This document shows positions 46,022 through 59,119 of a stretch of DNA of 64,000 nt, piece after piece (within the stretch, counting starts at the first letter, position 1; each line of letters starts with the position of its first letter). The notes under the pieces are model-generated. The model saw only the letters and a program-made list of their open reading frames with translations, made no database searches and was not told the origin of the DNA. This stretch comes from Vitellaria paradoxa (Eukaryota > Streptophyta > Magnoliopsida > Ericales > Sapotaceae), in assembly GCA_019916065.1 (NCBI GenBank), contig CM034244.1, forward strand, positions 35,711,433 through 35,775,432, given 5' to 3'. Both the position numbers and the translations under genes were made by a program.

Positions 46022-46130
46022 GGTATGTTTAGAGTTTTTTAATGTTTTAAATTTTTGAAAATTTAAAAAAATTATTTACTTTTTATTTTACTATAAATGT
46101 ATAGTTTATTTTATTTTTTATTACTTTAAA
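46022..46130. mobile_element. Family A MITE at the ODC deletion junction
   Basis: Short AT-rich element (TATGTTTAGAGTTTTTT ... TTACTTTAAACACA) equivalent to 8184-8290 in unit A, where it lies about 100 bases downstream of the ODC stop codon. Confidence 0.65.
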
Positions 46131-47068
46131 CACAAAAAAGTTAAACAAATACCCTTATGATATGTTTGGAACGTGAGTTTGTGAAGGAAAGGAAAAAAAT
46201 AAATGAGAAATAAAATTTATAAGTTGTGTAATTTTTATATAGTTAGTTATAATTAAATTTTATTGATAAATATTTATTTATTTTAGTCTTTTTTAACTCT
46301 AATAAAAATAAAATAAATTTAATATTTTTACCACATTTTATATTTTTATTATTTTTCTTCATTTTTTTATTTTTTTTTTCACGAATTGAGGTTTCAAACA
46401 TAGCCTAAAGTTTTCCAGATAAAACTGGTTTCAAACATAGCCTAAATTTTTCCAGATAAAACTGGTATTTCCGTTGCTCAGCATAACGAGATCAGTCGTG
46501 TTTGCAAGTGGATTCCACCAAAAAAAAAAAAAAAAAAAAAATTCCCTGAAAAAAGATTGCTATTCACACACACACACATAGCGACTTACCATTTCTGCAG
46601 TATTTGGGAGCTTGGAGAGGTGAAGAAGATGGACATTCATTGTAGTTTAAAATTATTATTATTATTATTAATTAATTAATTATTCCAAGCACAGCCTTAA
46701 TCTAAAATGTTTAATTTTTATTTGGGGTGATAAAAAATTCTAAAAATAATAAAAAATATTGAAAAATTTTAAAAGTTATTTTTATTTTTTATCTCACTGC
46801 ACAAATTATGAACCCATAAATTATCTTATTTTATCTTTTTTTTATCACTTCAAACGCACACTTAATCTTTATCTAAAATGTTGAATTAAAATTAAATTAT
46901 TTAAATATATTCATAAAATTTTAATTAAAAAAATACCTCAACCGTCTAAAGTCATGGCTGACATCAACACCCGGATTCCTATGTAAAATGCCGTGGTCGT
47001 CTTGTGGTGTTTATGTGCTCGTGAATCGCCTCAGGATTCCTATGTAAGATATCCCACGTTAGGGTGTT

Positions 47069-47071
<3 letters not shown>
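46131..47071. other. Intergenic between truncated ODC and second PPR gene
   Basis: 46155-46403 is a MITE related to 13178-13427. 46715-46862 is another family A member. An (ATT)n run lies near 46656-46670. From 46940 the sequence matches the region upstream of the first PPR gene. Confidence 0.5.
46392..46465. repeat. 37-bp tandem duplication, two copies
   Basis: Units start at 46392 and 46429 with TTTCAAACATAGCCTAAA and differ at one base. The duplication includes the right terminus of the MITE just before it. Confidence 0.9.

Positions 47072-47102
<31 letters not shown>
47072..47102. repeat. (GT)n microsatellite
   Basis: About 15 GT dinucleotides some 65 bases upstream of the second PPR start codon. 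Unit A has only GTGTGGGTGT at this place. Confidence 0.95.
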
Positions 47103-47103
<1 letters not shown>

Positions 47104-47164
47104 AGTGGGGAGTATACAAGTCTCCTTGTTTGATGGATTGAGATAGTTAAAAAGAAATCACCTT

Positions 47165-48923
47165 ATGGTGTCCCGCCAATTTCAATCCCTGTTCCAACGA
47201 TCAAAAGCTACCACCGATCTTCTCCAACTCTATTCCCTGGTCTTCAAAACCGGTCTGGATCGCGACCATTACTTCATACCATGGTTAATATTGTCCTCTT
47301 GTTCGGTTTCAATCGGATTCGCTAGATCAATCTTTGATAGCTTGTCGATAATCCCGCCAATCTTTGCTTGGAACACACTTATAAGGGAATGCTCAAAGAG
47401 CTCGGTTCCATTTGAATCAGTGAAGCTATTCTCTCAGCTTCAAAGGGTTGGTCTCAAACCAGATAAATTTACATACCCTTTTGTTGTTAAAGCTTGCGGT
47501 CGTTGTTCAATGGTAGGAATTGGCGGGGCACTGCATTCGTCTGTTTTGAAAACGGGTTTTGATTCATATAAGTATACAGCCAATACACTTGTGAGGATGT
47601 ACTCTGCTTGTCATGCGGTCACGCTTGCAAGGCAGGAGTTCGATGAAATGGGTGACAGAGATGTTGTATCTTGGAGCTCTATGATTGCCGGCTATGTCAG
47701 TTGGTATGTTTCCTCTCTTGGCTTCACTTGTTATCACTGTTGGTACTGGAAGGTGGAAGTACTGCATAATGCAACCAATTCCTTTCTTACCACTTAGTTG
47801 TCACCCTACTGATAAAAGAGAGGAGATTTTTCATATGAAATTTGCAATAACCATCTTGAACATGAGTGTTGAATAGTAATTGAATTGGTGAATTGAAAAG
47901 GTCAATTCTGTTTTGTTAGGGTGTCCTACGTTAGTTGTGGAAAAGGCTGGTAGTCAGTATATTAGTGTGAGAAAACCTCACCTTACAAACTAGTTTTTGG
48001 GAATGAGAGAGGCCCAAAACCAACTTATTACTCTGTCAAGTTAAGTTTTGCTCTTACCTTCTCTTCTTTGTGTTTCCAGCAGCTACCCATTGGATGCTCT
48101 AATAATGTTCCAACAGATGAAGTCCGTAAATGAGAATCCGAACTCAGTTACTCTGGTCAGCTTACTTTCTGCCTGTAGTCGTCTCCTCAATGTCAGTATA
48201 GGCGAATCGATTCATTCACACATCATTGTTAATAATATTGGATTGTATGTTGCTTTGGGAACATCGCTTGTCGAGATGTATTCAAAATGCGGACATATAG
48301 AGAAAGCCTTCCAAGTTTTCAATTCCATGGATGAAAAGAATTTGCAGACTTGGACGATCATGATATCTGGCCTTGCTGATCACGGCCATGGGGAAGAGGC
48401 TATTTCTTTGTTTAACCAAATGGAGAGAACTGGCCTGGAACCAGACAGTATGTCATTTTCTAGCATCTTGAGTGCTTGCAGCCACTTAGGCCTTGTTGAG
48501 GAGGGAAAGAAGCACTTTGACAACATGGTGAGGATCTACAACATCAGACCGGCCATGGAACATTATGGTTGCATCGTAGATATGCTTGGCCGGGCTGGGA
48601 TGATTGACAAAGCTTATCAAGTTATCAAGAGCATGCCGATGGAGCCTAACTCCATTATACTTAGGAGCTTTATTGGTGCATGCAAAAATCATGGCCACAT
48701 TGTTTCTTTGGATGAAATTTTGGGGAAATTTCTGCTGCAAATCGAGCCTGACCTTGGAGCAAACTATGTACTTGCTGCCTCTGTTTCGTCTCTATCTGAA
48801 AATTGGAACGATGCAGCTGGCTTGAGAGTTGCCATGAAAGGCAGATGTTTGAAGAAAATTCCTGGTTGGAGTTGGATGGAAGTGAACACTGCTCGTGCAG
48901 GTGAGATTATTCAACAATTTTGA
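47165..48923 (+). CDS. PPR protein, PLS class with E-type C terminus, two exons, 460 aa (copy B)
   Basis: Exon 1 is 47165-47703 and exon 2 is 48080-48923, with the same splice sites and phase as copy A; the intron is 376 bp and lacks the hAT-like element. The PPR arrangement is the same, ending in LKKIPGWSWMEV and a shorter, different tail (IIQQF). In exon 1 about 20 of 180 residues differ from copy A, including several in PPR helices (for example RLARQVFDEM versus TLARQEFDEM), a high rate for tandem paralogs. Both copies stay open, so either both function with different RNA targets or one is at an early stage of decay. Probable organelle RNA-binding role, inferred from the family. Confidence 0.87.
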
Positions 48924-50858
48924 ATCTTGCTGGCTGAAGAATCATCTTTTGGTTGCATTGCCCTAGTGTATGCTACAAAATGAAGGTGCAATCACTGATG
49001 ATGAACATGATAAATAAGCAAAGATTAAATGAACAGTACAAAGCACAATTTTTTCAGATTTTGAAACACTTTGTTACAGTCGTGATAGGCCCCACCGGTG
49101 GTATGGGACATGGGTTGGGCTATTCCAGTATGGATAGAATATAGGAATTGATTTCACGCGTTCCATTAAGTTTGGATCTTTTGGCATATTGGTCAAGTTC
49201 CTAAGACGCTTGCAAGCCTCCTTTATAGGAAATCTCTTGAATTGGTTACGTGCACTGCATTCTTTGACTAACAATGGTGATTGGACATTATATAGGTCCT
49301 CACATGCAGAATAATCCTATAAATCTATCACACTGGAAGATCATGCTTATTGTGATTCTGCTTTATGCTGTCGATGAGGATTTAAAGTCGTTGGGGGTGA
49401 TGGAATCCTTCTGCTGTTGCTTTTACCTGGTCTATCATCCATATTTGCTTTGAGGGAAATCCCAGCATTGCCTCTTGAAGGCCATGAACTGATTGATGCA
49501 AGTAAATCATCATTCAAATTGGGCTTGGTTACCGTGTAACAGCAGCAGAACTCAACTTTGCAATCTCATCTCACAAATGAGTTAAATATCAATTAAAATA
49601 CATGCTTCTGTTATTATATTCTTTATACTTGTTATGTTAAAAAAAGGGGGAGGGGGGAATCTTGAATATTGCTGAAAGAGTATGGCGTAAGTAGAAAATG
49701 AACGAAAAGGGGATGTAGCTACTACCCAGTTCTTATTATACCTTTGCAAGCGACATTCTCTTCTATGCATCTCTCTCTCTCTCTCCCTCTCTGTGTGCTT
49801 CAGTCGCTCAATTAGGTGCGTTCGGGTTTCAGCATTACAACAGTGGTTCTTTATGGAAGCTGCAGTTGTTCTTAGCATTCTTTGAGTTATATAGCGCATG
49901 GTGGAGTATTGTCAATAGCTACGGAGCAGTTCACTTTATTAGGGGCATAATACTTCTATCATATTCTCTTTTATTGAAGACCTTATATGAGCTGAGCTTC
50001 TGCATATTTCAAATGTCTTTTAAATTTTAAAAAATAATATCAGTAAGTATTTGCAGAAATTATATTTATTACACATTAAAGGATAATTATGAGTGAGCAA
50101 TTTATTTTCACTTTTACTTTTTTTTTCCCCCGACTTTACAGTTGAAATGTTTTTGAGCTCTCTTGGATTCTTCACTTTTGATTTAAATAATGATTGAAAA
50201 AAGTTCTTTTTGACTCATTTAGTGGGGCACGTGATTATGGCAAACTTCTAAAGCCCGCTCAAAATTAATTTTAATGTCTCTTTTAAGATGTTGGGATTAT
50301 GAATCGTCTAATTAAAATCAAATAGTTTATAATAAAAATAAATTTAAAAAAATTTAAAAAAATTTAAAATTTTTAATTTTAATTTAATTATGAACAATTG
50401 ATCGAATAGCTCACAAATCTAATATCACAAAACCAACATCGGGTTAATATTCATTGGACTTGGAGGGCTAACATTTTTTAGTAATGATAATTAATTATAG
50501 GGAGCTGATATTGCCACTTAAAAAAAGTTCTTCACATTCTATTAATAAAAACATATTCACTCACATGGTTGAGTGCAAATCTTTTTTTTCGAAGTGAAAA
50601 TATTAATTTTCTAAATTATACTTTGTATAAATATAAAATTGTGCTATCTGATGAAAATTATATTGTAGAGATCAGTTGATATTGCAAAACAATAATAACA
50701 ACACAATTTCACAATTTTAGTGATTTAATTTTGTACTTTAGAAAATGTTAAAAGAAAAAATCAATTTAAAAATACTCTTAAAACATTCAAAAATAAGTTT
50801 CTTCTAGGACTTGGATGGTGTTACTCAAATTAAAGCGAGTATAGATTCAAATAACTAA
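48924..50858. other. PPR 3' flank and intergenic DNA (unit B)
   Basis: 48924-49870 stays similar to 11772-12540, with an extra 120 bases at about 49075-49200. From 49960 it follows 14215 onward in unit A, skipping the MITE cluster found there. A (CT)n run lies near 49771-49792. No gene is seen. Confidence 0.5.
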
Positions 50859-51200
50859 GGGGGTGTTTGGCAACTCAAAAATTAGCAAAAAAATATCAAA
50901 AGTTGATTTTTGTGTGTTTGGTAAAACTACAAATTTTTCCATTTTTTTGATTTGCTACAGTAAAAAGTACGACTCCATAATTATAACTTTTTTGATTTGC
51001 TACAGTAAAAAACATACCAAACACCCAAACGTTATAACTTTTTTTCTTTGCTACAGTAAAAAATTTACCAAACACTCAAAAGTTATTAAAAAATACTAAA
51101 AATTTCACTTGGTTCAACCAAACACACAAAAAAGTGCCAAAAAAAAAACAACCAAAAAACTACCAAAACTTAAGTTTTTTTTTAACTTCCAAACACCCTC
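50859..51200. mobile_element. Tourist-like MITE with internal tandem motif, 342 bp
   Basis: Ends GGGGGTGTTTGG and CCAAACACCCTC (11 of 12 paired), with TAA on both sides (50856-50858 and 51201-51203). Inside, the phrase TTTGCTACAGTAAAAA occurs three times about 50 bases apart. Unit A lacks it. Confidence 0.85.
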
Positions 51201-51677
51201 TAAATATTAAAAAGAAGTAAATTTAATATATTAAAACTAATGTTTTAAGCAATAACGCATAACTGTGGATTTGAGGAGGCTAATATCACATTTGATATTA
51301 GATATATGATATCAAGTCATGAGCAATTTAATTAAAATCAGATAGTTCACAATAAAAATAAGTTTAAAAATTTTAAACAAAAATTTTTAATTTATTTTTA
51401 TTATGCGGCTCACAAATCTAATGCCAAGTAGGTAACATACTGATGATATCAACGAGTACTTTTGGCAAAATTGTTCACAATTTTACAACACCAAAATTCA
51501 ATATATAATAGTTTACTTTATAACTATCATAGAACTACAAAAGGCAAACTAGGAGGCACTACTACAAATTACTCGTACACAATTTTACGACACCAAAAGT
51601 TAAGATAACAATAACTTACACTAGAAATATCAAAAAATTGTAAAAAGAAACAGAAGGTCTCAGTTTTCTTTCCACGA

Positions 51678-52061
51678 TCACCTACTTAGCAAAGGAAACC
51701 AACTCTCTTGGAGCTTGGACTGGTAAGAGATCATGAAAATAAGGAACAACAGTAGAGCCGCAACGCCCCACGGAGACCCTCCTGCCCGGTGAAATGAATC
51801 CCTCTCCGGTAACGAGATAACGAAGGGGACTCGCCGGCGGTCTTCGCTGGACAACCAATGCACAACAAGCAGCAGCACGACTGGAGCAGCCATGAGGATG
51901 AGCTTGAGCTGGTCCATCAAGTCCTCGACCACGGACTCGTAGTTTATGTACCATGTGAAGCCCAGGATAAGGAAGACTGCCGCGAGGAGGAAGAAGAAGG
52001 GGGTGGGAAGATACAGATATTGGAGATAGTCGTAGTAGGAGTTCTGATAGTACCTAGCCAT
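51678..52061 (-). CDS. Small three-helix membrane protein, 127 aa (copy B)
   Basis: Same length and helix layout as copy A, with about seven substitutions (for example Q6 for H, L31 for S, F34 for L, D47 for G and R87 for Q). No gap or stop. The HRAGGSPWG loop and the last 40 residues are identical. The 5' leader carries an extra stretch of about 65 bases (52135-52210). Conservation of an unrecognised small frame in both tandem units is the best evidence that it is a real gene. Function unknown. Confidence 0.82.
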   Translation of the reverse strand: MARYYQNSYYDYLQYLYLPTPFFFLLAAVFLILGFTWYINYESVVEDLMDQLKLILMAAPVVLLLVVHWLSSEDRRRVPFVISLPERDSFHRAGGSPWGVAALLLFLIFMISYQSKLQESWFPLLSR

Positions 52062-52224
52062 GGTTTGGAATTTGGGAGAGGTTGAAGATGAGAAATGTTT
52101 TTGATGGAGTTTCTAATGATTTGTTTGTGTGGAGGAAGAGAGAAGGAAAGGAATATTTACTTTTTTTTTTTCAGAGTCAACTTGTGCACAACGTCTTTGA
52201 GAAGAAACATGCTGAGGGAAGATG

Positions 52225-52234
52225 CAATTTATAG
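52225..52234 (-). promoter_or_regulatory. TATA box of the membrane-protein gene (copy B)
   Basis: CTATAAATTG on the minus strand, matching 17666-17675. The distance to the start codon is longer because of the leader insertion. Confidence 0.65.
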
Positions 52235-52299
52235 GAAGTGTAGCACTTATTATATAAATAGAGTATTATACTATTATCCCAAAGTGAACGAGGAGGTTC

Positions 52300-55200
52300 T
52301 AAATTGAAATTTAACTTCAGGAATTAACGTTATATTTTTAAATTTTGAATTCTTATGAAATTTTATTAAATGCATAGGAATACTTTAATTTTGACCATTA
52401 AATTAATTTTCATAAGAATTCAAAAATTGAAAGTACAATTTTAACTCATATAGTTATTTTTCAATTTTAGAAATCCTTAATCCATCTTAACTTTATTGAT
52501 GCTATAAAAGGATACCCAGATTATCACAAATCTGGAGAGATTCAAATTTACATAGTGTACATTTGGAATGTAAAAAGTTAATAAACACATGTCAGTCTCG
52601 TAATTTATATAGTGTAAAAAGAATTAGAATTTTGTAAAAATTTATGTAGTTTTATAAAGAATTATATTTATCCTTCTCCTTATAAAGAGATTTTGTAAGT
52701 ATTTATTCATAAAATTTGTCAATAAAAAGAAAATAAAAATAATTTGTGTATATTAATTTTTATGAATAATCAAAGAATATAAACGCACTTATTTTTTTAA
52801 AAATAAATAATTATTTACTTTTTTATTTGTCTTACTTTTCAGAGCTCGTCCGAATTTTTATAAAATTTTATAAATTTCTAGAGAATTAAAAATTTGTCTA
52901 CTCATTATATGAATTAAAAAACCATAAATTTTAAAAATTTATACTAATTTTTATAATTCCGAACACTATCTCAACCAATAAAAGCATTCTTCTCCAAAAT
53001 TCAAATACATATAACATTAAAAGCACTTTATGGGATGTTTAATTTATCAAAACCCATTAAAACTTATCAATTTTTATCAATTTTTTGTATTTTTGTTCAA
53101 TAAAATTTTTTTACATATCACTTTTATATTAATTTTTTATATTTTTGTTGTACATTTTTTTTTTACTGTCCAAACACCACCTATAATCAATGGTTGTTTT
53201 AGTAGAAGATGGAGTAATGCTTACGTCATTGGGATTTTGAAGTATCCTGGCTGATAATGATCGAAATCCATATCAACAAAAACTTACAAGAACGTCTGTG
53301 GACTTTTGGATGGCTAAGATTGTTTCGCGTAAAGTAATTAACCAATGTAACGGTGCCACGTGCAACTGGCCATGGAGCGGGATCACGCGGGTTTGAAGGA
53401 ATATTATAGAAAAAGTGTGCGGTCTATTGAAGGGCCAAAGGGGAATATTTTATTCGGGAAAAAGTGACCCTAAAATTGGGTGCTTTGCAGCTTTTGTACT
53501 CTTTAACCCTTTTCCTTTAAGCATTTCTTTTATGAGCGCGTTTGGCAGTGTAATTTTTAACAAAAAAAATTATTAATTTTTAATTAATAAGTGTTTGATA
53601 AATTATTAATTTTTTATTTTGCTATTCTGTTGTAAAAATTTTTCTACTCAAAAATTATTAAAAATTATCAAAATTTTATAAAAATTGTCAAAAATTACCA
53701 AAAATTTTACTGAACACCCAAAAATTGAAAAAAATTACTAAAATTATCAAAAATTACTATTTGTTTCATCAAATATATAAAAAATTACAACTAGTAATTT
53801 TTGATAAAAAATAATAAAAATTATTAAAAATTATGCTTTCAAATTCCTTCCGTGTGTTAAATGAGCCAAATTTTAACAGATTTTGTGTCCACCTTGTTTG
53901 GTGGTGTATGATTTATCAAAACAAGCACAAAAAAATAAATAATTAAATAAATAAAATTAATTTTTTTGCAACTTTCTTCAATTTAATTTCGTATCACTTT
54001 TATACTAATTTATTTATTTATTTATTTATTACTATTATTAATTTTTTTTTTTGCTATTCGCACACTAATATAAAACTCTTTACAATTCGTTTGGTTGAAA
54101 AAAGAAAATGCTTTTTTTTTTTTGGTTTTTTATTCTTATATGAATTTTTATAAAATTTTATTTTTTTGCTAAGTAATAAAAAAAATTAATTTTTATTGAA
54201 AGATGTAAATTTTAGGCAGATCCCATTTATAAAAAAAATTAATTTTTTCGTTATTTTTTACACAAACGGCTAGTTTTTATTTAAATGAACATAAAATTTT
54301 TATTTTTTAAAAATGAAATTATTTCATCAAAAAGTTACATATTTTAAGAAAAAATAAATTTTAATAAAAAATTTTATAAGATGAAAAAAATTAGAAAAGG
54401 AATATATATATATATATATATATATAATTATTTTTTAGACGAACGATGATATCTTTTTTTTTTTTTTTTTTATCAATATCTTGTTTGCTTGATCAATTTT
54501 GTCTACCAGTTCACATCGAATTTGGTGCGATGACATTCGCTCATAAACATCGAAAAATTTTAAAAGTTTTTTAAAATTTTTAAAATTTTTTAACACATTT
54601 TATAATATTTGTAATTTGTAAAGGTTTTATAAATTTATATATATTTATATATCTCAACAATTTCTTATAAATCCTAATAAATTTTTTTATAAATTATAAT
54701 AACGTTTCACAAATCATAATAATTTTTTTATAAATCTCAAAAATTTTTACATGACTTTCAATAAACTTTGACATAAAATTATTTTAACGGACTAAAAAAA
54801 ATTATTTGAACAATTTTTCTATTTGAGAAACTGACGCAAAAGTCAAAAAAATTTAGTATTTATCTAACAAAAATGAATTAATGATTGCACATTAAATACT
54901 AAAAAAATTATTCAAATCATATTTTTTATTATTTTGTATTGTTTTGATCACCCTAAATGCCCCGAAACAGTCAATGATTATAGACTAGAAAGGTGTCGAG
55001 ACGTGGAAGACAACTCATATTAATGATCATTCTTATTATTGCACTTGCCTAAATTTTAATTGAGGTTCTTACTTAAATTTTCATTAATGGTAATAATAAA
55101 AATTTAAAAATTTAATATATATATATATTTTGACAATTTGAGACTTCATACTCCAGTTAAAAAGTCTCAGGGGTCATTTGGTTTTTTTTTTTATTTTTTG

Positions 55201-56392
55201 TTTTTTTTTTCTATTTTCTGTTTTGAATTTATTTTTCATTTTGTGTTTTCGAAAATAGGGAAAACAACTCAAAATTTATTTAGTTACGTGTGTTTTCAAA
55301 ATTTATTTTCCAAAACTGAAAATGAGTTTACACATGAAATAAAAAGTAATAAAAAGTTATTTTGAGAGTTTTTAACAAAAAATAAGGAAAATCTCAAAAC
55401 AAAGAGAATAAAGTATTTTCTGTTTCTTCGTTTTAAGATTTTTAATACATAAAACAAAAACAAAAAATAGAAAACACAAGAGTAAACCAAATGTCACCTT
55501 AATTTCTAACTATTTAATTTTTTATGATTTTTTTAAAATAATCAAATTTATTTTTTTATATTTTAAATTTCTTTCAAGTCATAAAAGACGAAAACATCAA
55601 ATTGACAAAAAGTTAAACAAATTTTTTAACTTTTCCAAACTAAGTTTTATATATGTTACTCTTGTTAATATTTTACGAATGTTTGTATTTGTTATTTTAT
55701 TTATAAATTAATAATCATTTAACATTAAAATTATAAATAAGAAGCAAATTAAGTGAGATTAACCTCACATTACAACAAATTAAATTATTCAATTTTTAAT
55801 TATTATAACTAAAATATAAAAGTAATTTGAGAAAAAATTGAGAGATGTAAAATATAATTTACCTTCTCCACTATTAATTAATTCGGCAACCTTTTGTGAC
55901 AAAAATGCCGTTCTCATAGACCACCTGACTCTTACTCTTCACTTGGAGTGGATATATTTTCTTTCGAAGTATGGTTCCTTTCAAACCTCATTGTAAATTA
56001 GCCTAGAGATATTGGAGTAGGTATATTTTTAGTTGTTCCAATTGCCAGATTTCCTAACTAAGGGCGGGTTTGGGACCAATAGAAAAAAGTAAAATTTTAT
56101 ATTTTATTTTTGGCACAAAATATTTTAGTCGATAGTTGAGTATTTGATAAAATTTTTAAAATTTAATAAAAGTTCATTTAAATTGAAAAAATTATTATTA
56201 TTATTTTTTAATGAGTCAAACTCCGCCTAAATAAAAGTGGGTTGTTGTCATCCTCAAACTAAAGATGCTAACAATCAATATTTTAAGGCTTTGTTTGGAG
56301 CTTAATAAAACACCAAAAAAGGTAAAAAAAAAAATTACTTTAATTTTTTACACATTGCAAGAGTTATAGCTGCAATTTTTATCAATCTATAG
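52300..56392. other. Intergenic, alignable with unit A 17730-21230
   Basis: No gene. 53190-53530 is the well-conserved counterpart of 18600-18900. 53536-53850 is an AT-rich insertion (CGCGTTTGGCAGTGTAAT ...) not in unit A. An (AT)n run lies near 54403-54425. Confidence 0.5.
55170..55497. mobile_element. MITE, family C, about 328 bp
   Basis: Ends GGGGTCATTTGGTTT and AAACCAAATGTCACC in inverted orientation. The interior matches 4751-5079 and 25691-26025. The matching place in unit A (near 20305) is empty. Confidence 0.75.
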
Positions 56393-56765
56393 GCTATGTT
56401 TGGACCTCTAACAAACAAAATAAATCACTATAAATCCCCAACAATTTCTATATCACTCAAATGCTTGCTATTACTAATTTAAAAAAATTTCAATATTTCG
56501 TTAAAAAAATAAAAAATCTGGAAGAAGGTTAATCAAATGCGTAAATTTTTTTTTTTATAATCATATTTTTTGTGTCGAAAGTTTTCAAACGAGTACTATT
56601 GTCGCTATTTTATGTGATTTTTTTTTTAATCCGTGAGAATGGATTTGAAAAATCGTTCCCATAGTTTGCTATTATTCAGGAAAAAAGACGTTAAAATTAA
56701 TTCAAAATTACATTTTATCTCACTTTATTTTATTTTTTATTGCACCAAACACATCCAATTATTTG
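56393..56765 (+). mobile_element. MITE, family E, about 373 bp
   Basis: Ends GGCTATGTTTGG and CCAAACACATCC (10 of 12 paired). The interior is like 44127-44480. Unit A near 21215 shows the uninterrupted site. Confidence 0.7.
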
Positions 56766-56939
56766 CTACTCTAAACGTATCCCGGATTGGATATCGTTAA
56801 GTTCCATTAAATTATATACATATATGTATTGCGTAGGTATTGACATTTTGACAAATTAGACTTTCATGTATGATTGCATATATGGATCACACATCGACTC
56901 CCCTCAATTTTTGTCTTAAGCTATCATTATTAGACCAAA

Positions 56940-58400
56940 ATGTAAGAAAATCAAACATCGACGCGGAAAGAGTATAATTAATCTCACCCCGATTGTTTTG
57001 GTTAGCTTCACATTAGCCTTAGTCTTTGTTTTGAAATTATCAGATAATTTTTTTATGAAATTATTAGATAATTTTCTTTTCATTTTATATAAGTGTATTT
57101 TACAAATTTTTTTATTTAATAAATTTTAAACATGTTACTTACCTTCATTAAAAATTTATATAAAAATATTTTTAAAATAAAAAAATGTAAAGTAAAGACG
57201 AAAAAAATTAATTTAATTGTTGAAAAAGATTGTAAACGAAAGTTTGACATTAATTTTAATATCAATTTTGTTCGAATGAACCAAATTCGGTTTCTAGCAT
57301 ATCTGTTTTAATATTTATTTCTGTTTTTGTGGTTTGTTAATTATACTACAAATGCCAAAAATATCCAAATTACATTTTATATAAACTTTTATAGTTACAA
57401 ATGGACACTTAATGACAACTCACAACTTTTTTTTTTTTGTTTTTCACTGGCAACTCAGTTTAAATTATTGAATTAAAATTTTACCATTTAAATATAGTCA
57501 AAGTATCGAACCGAGTAAGATATAGAGGAACTGTATCTTTTAAAAAAAGAAAAAAGAAAAGAAAAAAAAAAGAAATAGAGGAATCGTGGTACAATTAAAA
57601 GTATATAAATATACTTAAATTATTAAATTAATATATATAAAGTACGTTTGAAGCGATAAAAAATAACGAAAAATATAAAAAAATCAAAGATCAACGGGGA
57701 AAGAATGTAATTAACCTCCCGACTGTTTTGGTTAGCTTCACATTAGCCTTAGACTTGGTTCTGAAATTATCAGTTAATTTTTTTTGGGTGAAATTATTAG
57801 ATAATTTTCTTTTCATATTAAATTTTTTTTATTTTATATAAATGTATTTTACTAAAATTTATTTTTTTTATTTAATAATTTTTAAACATGTTACTTACCT
57901 TCATCAAAAATTTATATAAAAATATTTTCAAAATGACAAAACATATAAAGTAAAGATGAAAAATATTAATTTAATTGGTAAAAAAGATTGTAAGCAGGAG
58001 TCTGGCATCAATTTTAATATTAGTTTTGTTTGAATGAACAAAAATCGGTTCTAACAGATCTGTTCTTTCATTTATTTATATTTTTGTGTTTTGTTGATTA
58101 TACTACAAATACCATAAAATCTTTCAAATTACAGTTTATATAAACTTTTACAGTTGCAAGAGGACTCTTATTAGCAACTCAGAATGTTTTTTTTCACTGA
58201 AAACTCAATATAACTTATTGAATTAAAATTTAACCATCTAAATATAGTCAAAGTATCGAAGTGAGCAACAAACAGGGGAATCGTACCTTTAAAAAAAAAA
58301 AGGAAAAAAAAAAGGAGAGAGAGAGAGAGGGGAATTGTGGTATAAAATTTTAATTAAAAAATATATAAATATATTTGAATTATCAAATTAAGATATATAT
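56940..58400. repeat. About 730-bp tandem duplication, unit B only
   Basis: The segment from 56940 recurs from about 57670. Shared landmarks include TGTTTTGGTTAGCTTCACAT (56994 and 57724) and AACATGTTACTTACCTTCAT. Unit A has one copy (about 21400-22245). The two copies differ by scattered substitutions and indels. Confidence 0.85.
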
Positions 58401-58904
58401 AGATATATATATATATGGTGCGTTTGAAGTGATGAAGTGATGAAAAATAATAAAAAATATGATTTTAGTAATCTTTACTATTTGACGTGTAACTACTAAA
58501 TAATGTTTTTTAGATCTGAATAGTGAAATTATTTGATTTTTGTGTCAATTTTTTGAAGAAAAAAATTGTTTAAATGATTTTTTTATGTACGACGGAATGG
58601 TTTTATGTTAGAATTTATTAAAAATTGATCAATTTTATATCAAACTTTATTGAAAGTTGTTGAAAAATTTTTAAAATTTGTAAAAAAGTTATAGGAGTTT
58701 GTAAAAAATTTAGTGAAATTTGAAAAAAATTATTAGGGTATGTGAATACATATAAATTTATAAAAATTTTATGAAATAGGACAAGTATAAAATATATTAA
58801 AATGTTTTAAAAATTTTTTTAATTTGACGTAGAAATAACATGGGTTAGAATTTTATTAAAAATTTTTTAAAAAACTTTGAGCCGAAAACGGCCCCTCAAG
58901 TCAA

Positions 58905-59115
58905 ATTGTTACCGTAGGCAACTCGGTTTCAAAGGTTGTTGGTTGAGGGATGATTGACTGACATATGTCTAGTAGTTGCATCGGAGAGTCACATCCAACC
59001 ATCTCTAAGATGGGTTGTGGGGGCCACCACTAGGCAGTGGAGCTCCCCCTGTGCGCTTATCCTAGGTCTTTAGAGTTGAATCTGACGACTATAAATTTGT
59101 CCATGAACGCAAAGC
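58905..59115. other. Conserved GC-richer non-coding island (copy B)
   Basis: Counterpart of 22600-22815, with high identity through about 200 bases and abrupt loss of similarity outside. Small indels break every frame. Confidence 0.4.
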
Positions 59116-59119
59116 GTGT

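Noticed and set aside
51682..51954. Second minus-strand ORF (90 codons) in the membrane-protein gene
   Set aside because: Overlaps the real frame, and the equivalent frame is not open over the same length in copy A.
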